From: Panorpa germanica
Taxonomy: Eukaryota; Arthropoda; Insecta; Mecoptera; Panorpidae
NCBI GenBank assembly: GCA_963678705.1
Contig: OY783203.1
Location: 45,694,347-45,758,346, forward strand
Reading direction: 5' to 3'
DNA length: 64,000 nt
Part shown: positions 62,750 through 64,000 of the stretch, in pieces
Layout of the letters: each line of letters starts with the position of its first letter
Numbering within the stretch: the stretch's first letter is position 1
The notes under the pieces: generated by a model
Seen by the model: the letters and a program-made list of their open reading frames with translations, nothing else
Databases searched by the model: none
What the model was told of the DNA's origin: nothing
Made by a program: the position numbers and the translations under genes

Positions 62750-64000
62750 ATATTAAAGAAGATTAAATAAGAGAAACAGATAATTATGTGAAAGTGATTC
62801 TAGGTTTTATTTACTGTCACTGTGCTAACAATATCATTGATTCATTTAATTAACTTTACATATATCTCAAGTTGTGTTTTACCACTAGTAGAAGCCAACA
62901 GATTTCCAAAAATTGATACAAAAATAAAAAATTTATTTTAAAAATAGAATTTTATCACTTATTTACCAGATAATGAACAATTGTGTTTCAGTGAATGAAA
63001 TCATAAAATAGGGGAAAAAAGGGAATAGCGCCGATCCGAAACCATTCAAAAAAAAGGAAAAAACTTTATGCTTTCTCTGAAACTGAAATATTTGAACAAC
63101 TAAAATTACTCTGAATCTGTGGTAAAACCATATCCCAAGTCTTTATTACATTTTAAAAGTCATAGGATTTCTATATCTTTTCGCATAAAGAGGAATTAGT
63201 GTTAGATGTAGACACAGAACATCTTTGGAAAGTTATGCCCTGTGCAAGGAAAGAGACCCGGGGCAACTAATGTTTTTGAGGGGCCTTAAAAAGTATAAAT
63301 TACCAAACTCTGTTACACCCAGTAAAATGTACTAACTTGATGATAAATGAACTTTCTTCTTTTGTCTCACGTCCAATTCAATTCTATCCAGTAACAGTAC
63401 CTTTCCCCCTTTAAAAGACACGGTTTTGTGTATGTGTTTGTGTGTACAATCACACGCACACACACATATTCATAACACCTTACATGCCTTCGTTATTAGC
63501 AATGGATATTCACGCTGTCGTAATCCCTTCCCAGTTGAGTTAATTCCTTTGACTAATAAATTATAAAGCTCTGTCGTAGAATTCGAATATTTCAACTATT
63601 TCAATTAATTAGTATTTTGTACATCAAAAGCTTTCCAAGTCAATAATTGTCGAATATAATCGTCATTACTATAGAATCACTAATAACATTGAAGCTTTAA
63701 AGCTTTTTAATACACATGGAAAGCTTTGTGAACTTGAAATGAACGAGATTTACTCAGACCATGTACTTGTATCATGAACTTGGCATTCATGTACTGTGCG
63801 ATTCAGTTACTATTGCTAAAGCTCCAAAGCTCCCACCTGCTGCAACAAGATCAATAAAGAGCACGTGGTTGCTTGCCTGCTAGTTGCCAGCCTCTAAAGT
63901 TGAAAGGGTTAGTTTCATTATTCACGAACTAAAGTGTTCTATAAACTGAGCCCCTTTCTAATTTAATATCGGCAACCAGAATAACTTTGATTTCGTAACT
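62750..64000. other. AT-rich DNA without recognised genes
   Basis: Nothing coding is recognised. A self-complementary TG/CA microsatellite (about 63426-63468) has TGTGTATGTGTTTGTGTGT on the left and ACACGCACACACACA on the right, able to fold into a hairpin. Confidence 0.6.

Overview
This is an AT-rich eukaryotic window (about two-thirds A+T by eye) from an insect nuclear genome. It holds one recognisable host gene, the insect Egr/stripe orthologue (immediate-early zinc-finger transcription factor), in two coding exons on the + strand. The order Hymenoptera is suggested, not proven: three decayed LINE fragments carry peptides of the type I associate with non-LTR elements of ants, bees and wasps (for example ERYVKWVLGLDKCTPEYMV and ATFRIGNENRGSREM).

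Layout. 1-4080: AT-rich upstream DNA, becoming GC-richer from about 2.4 kb with short 8-bp tandem arrays. 4081-4290: predicted Egr promoter with a perfect CRE, an inverted CCAAT box, a perfect CArG box (SRE) overlapped by an Ets-type site, and a TATA-like/Inr/DPE core. 4256-5168: first exon, with a leader that carries only one upstream ATG. 5169-16193: an 11-kb intron. 16194-17566: second coding exon with three EGR-type zinc fingers. 17567 to about 19150: 3' UTR with two plausible poly(A) sites. The coding phase joins exactly across the intron and gives 565 residues from the first in-frame ATG.

19.2-49.9 kb is a gene-poor block of transposon debris: tRNA-derived SINE pieces, hAT-like MITEs, a PIF/Harbinger-like MITE with 74-bp terminal inverted repeats, a foldback-like element with iterated subterminal repeats, and several LINE fragments. 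49942-53667 is a Ty1/copia element with identical 205-bp LTRs, a 5-bp target duplication, a copia-type half-tRNA(iMet) primer site and one 1087-codon gag-pol frame. That frame lacks the core of reverse transcriptase and half of RNase H through an in-frame deletion, so it looks like a recently moved, non-autonomous copy. 53.7-64 kb has a jockey/CR1-like LINE C-terminus, two MITEs, and GC-rich islands with four perfect CRE palindromes and a TATA/Inr pair, which may be the regulatory region of an unannotated transcript.

The strongest biological story is the Egr promoter. It carries SRE, Ets and CRE elements like those of vertebrate immediate-early genes, in an insect. The other notable signals are the trans-mobilised copia deletion derivative, the over-represented octamer TACTCGTA, and the recurring 8-bp-period tandem arrays.
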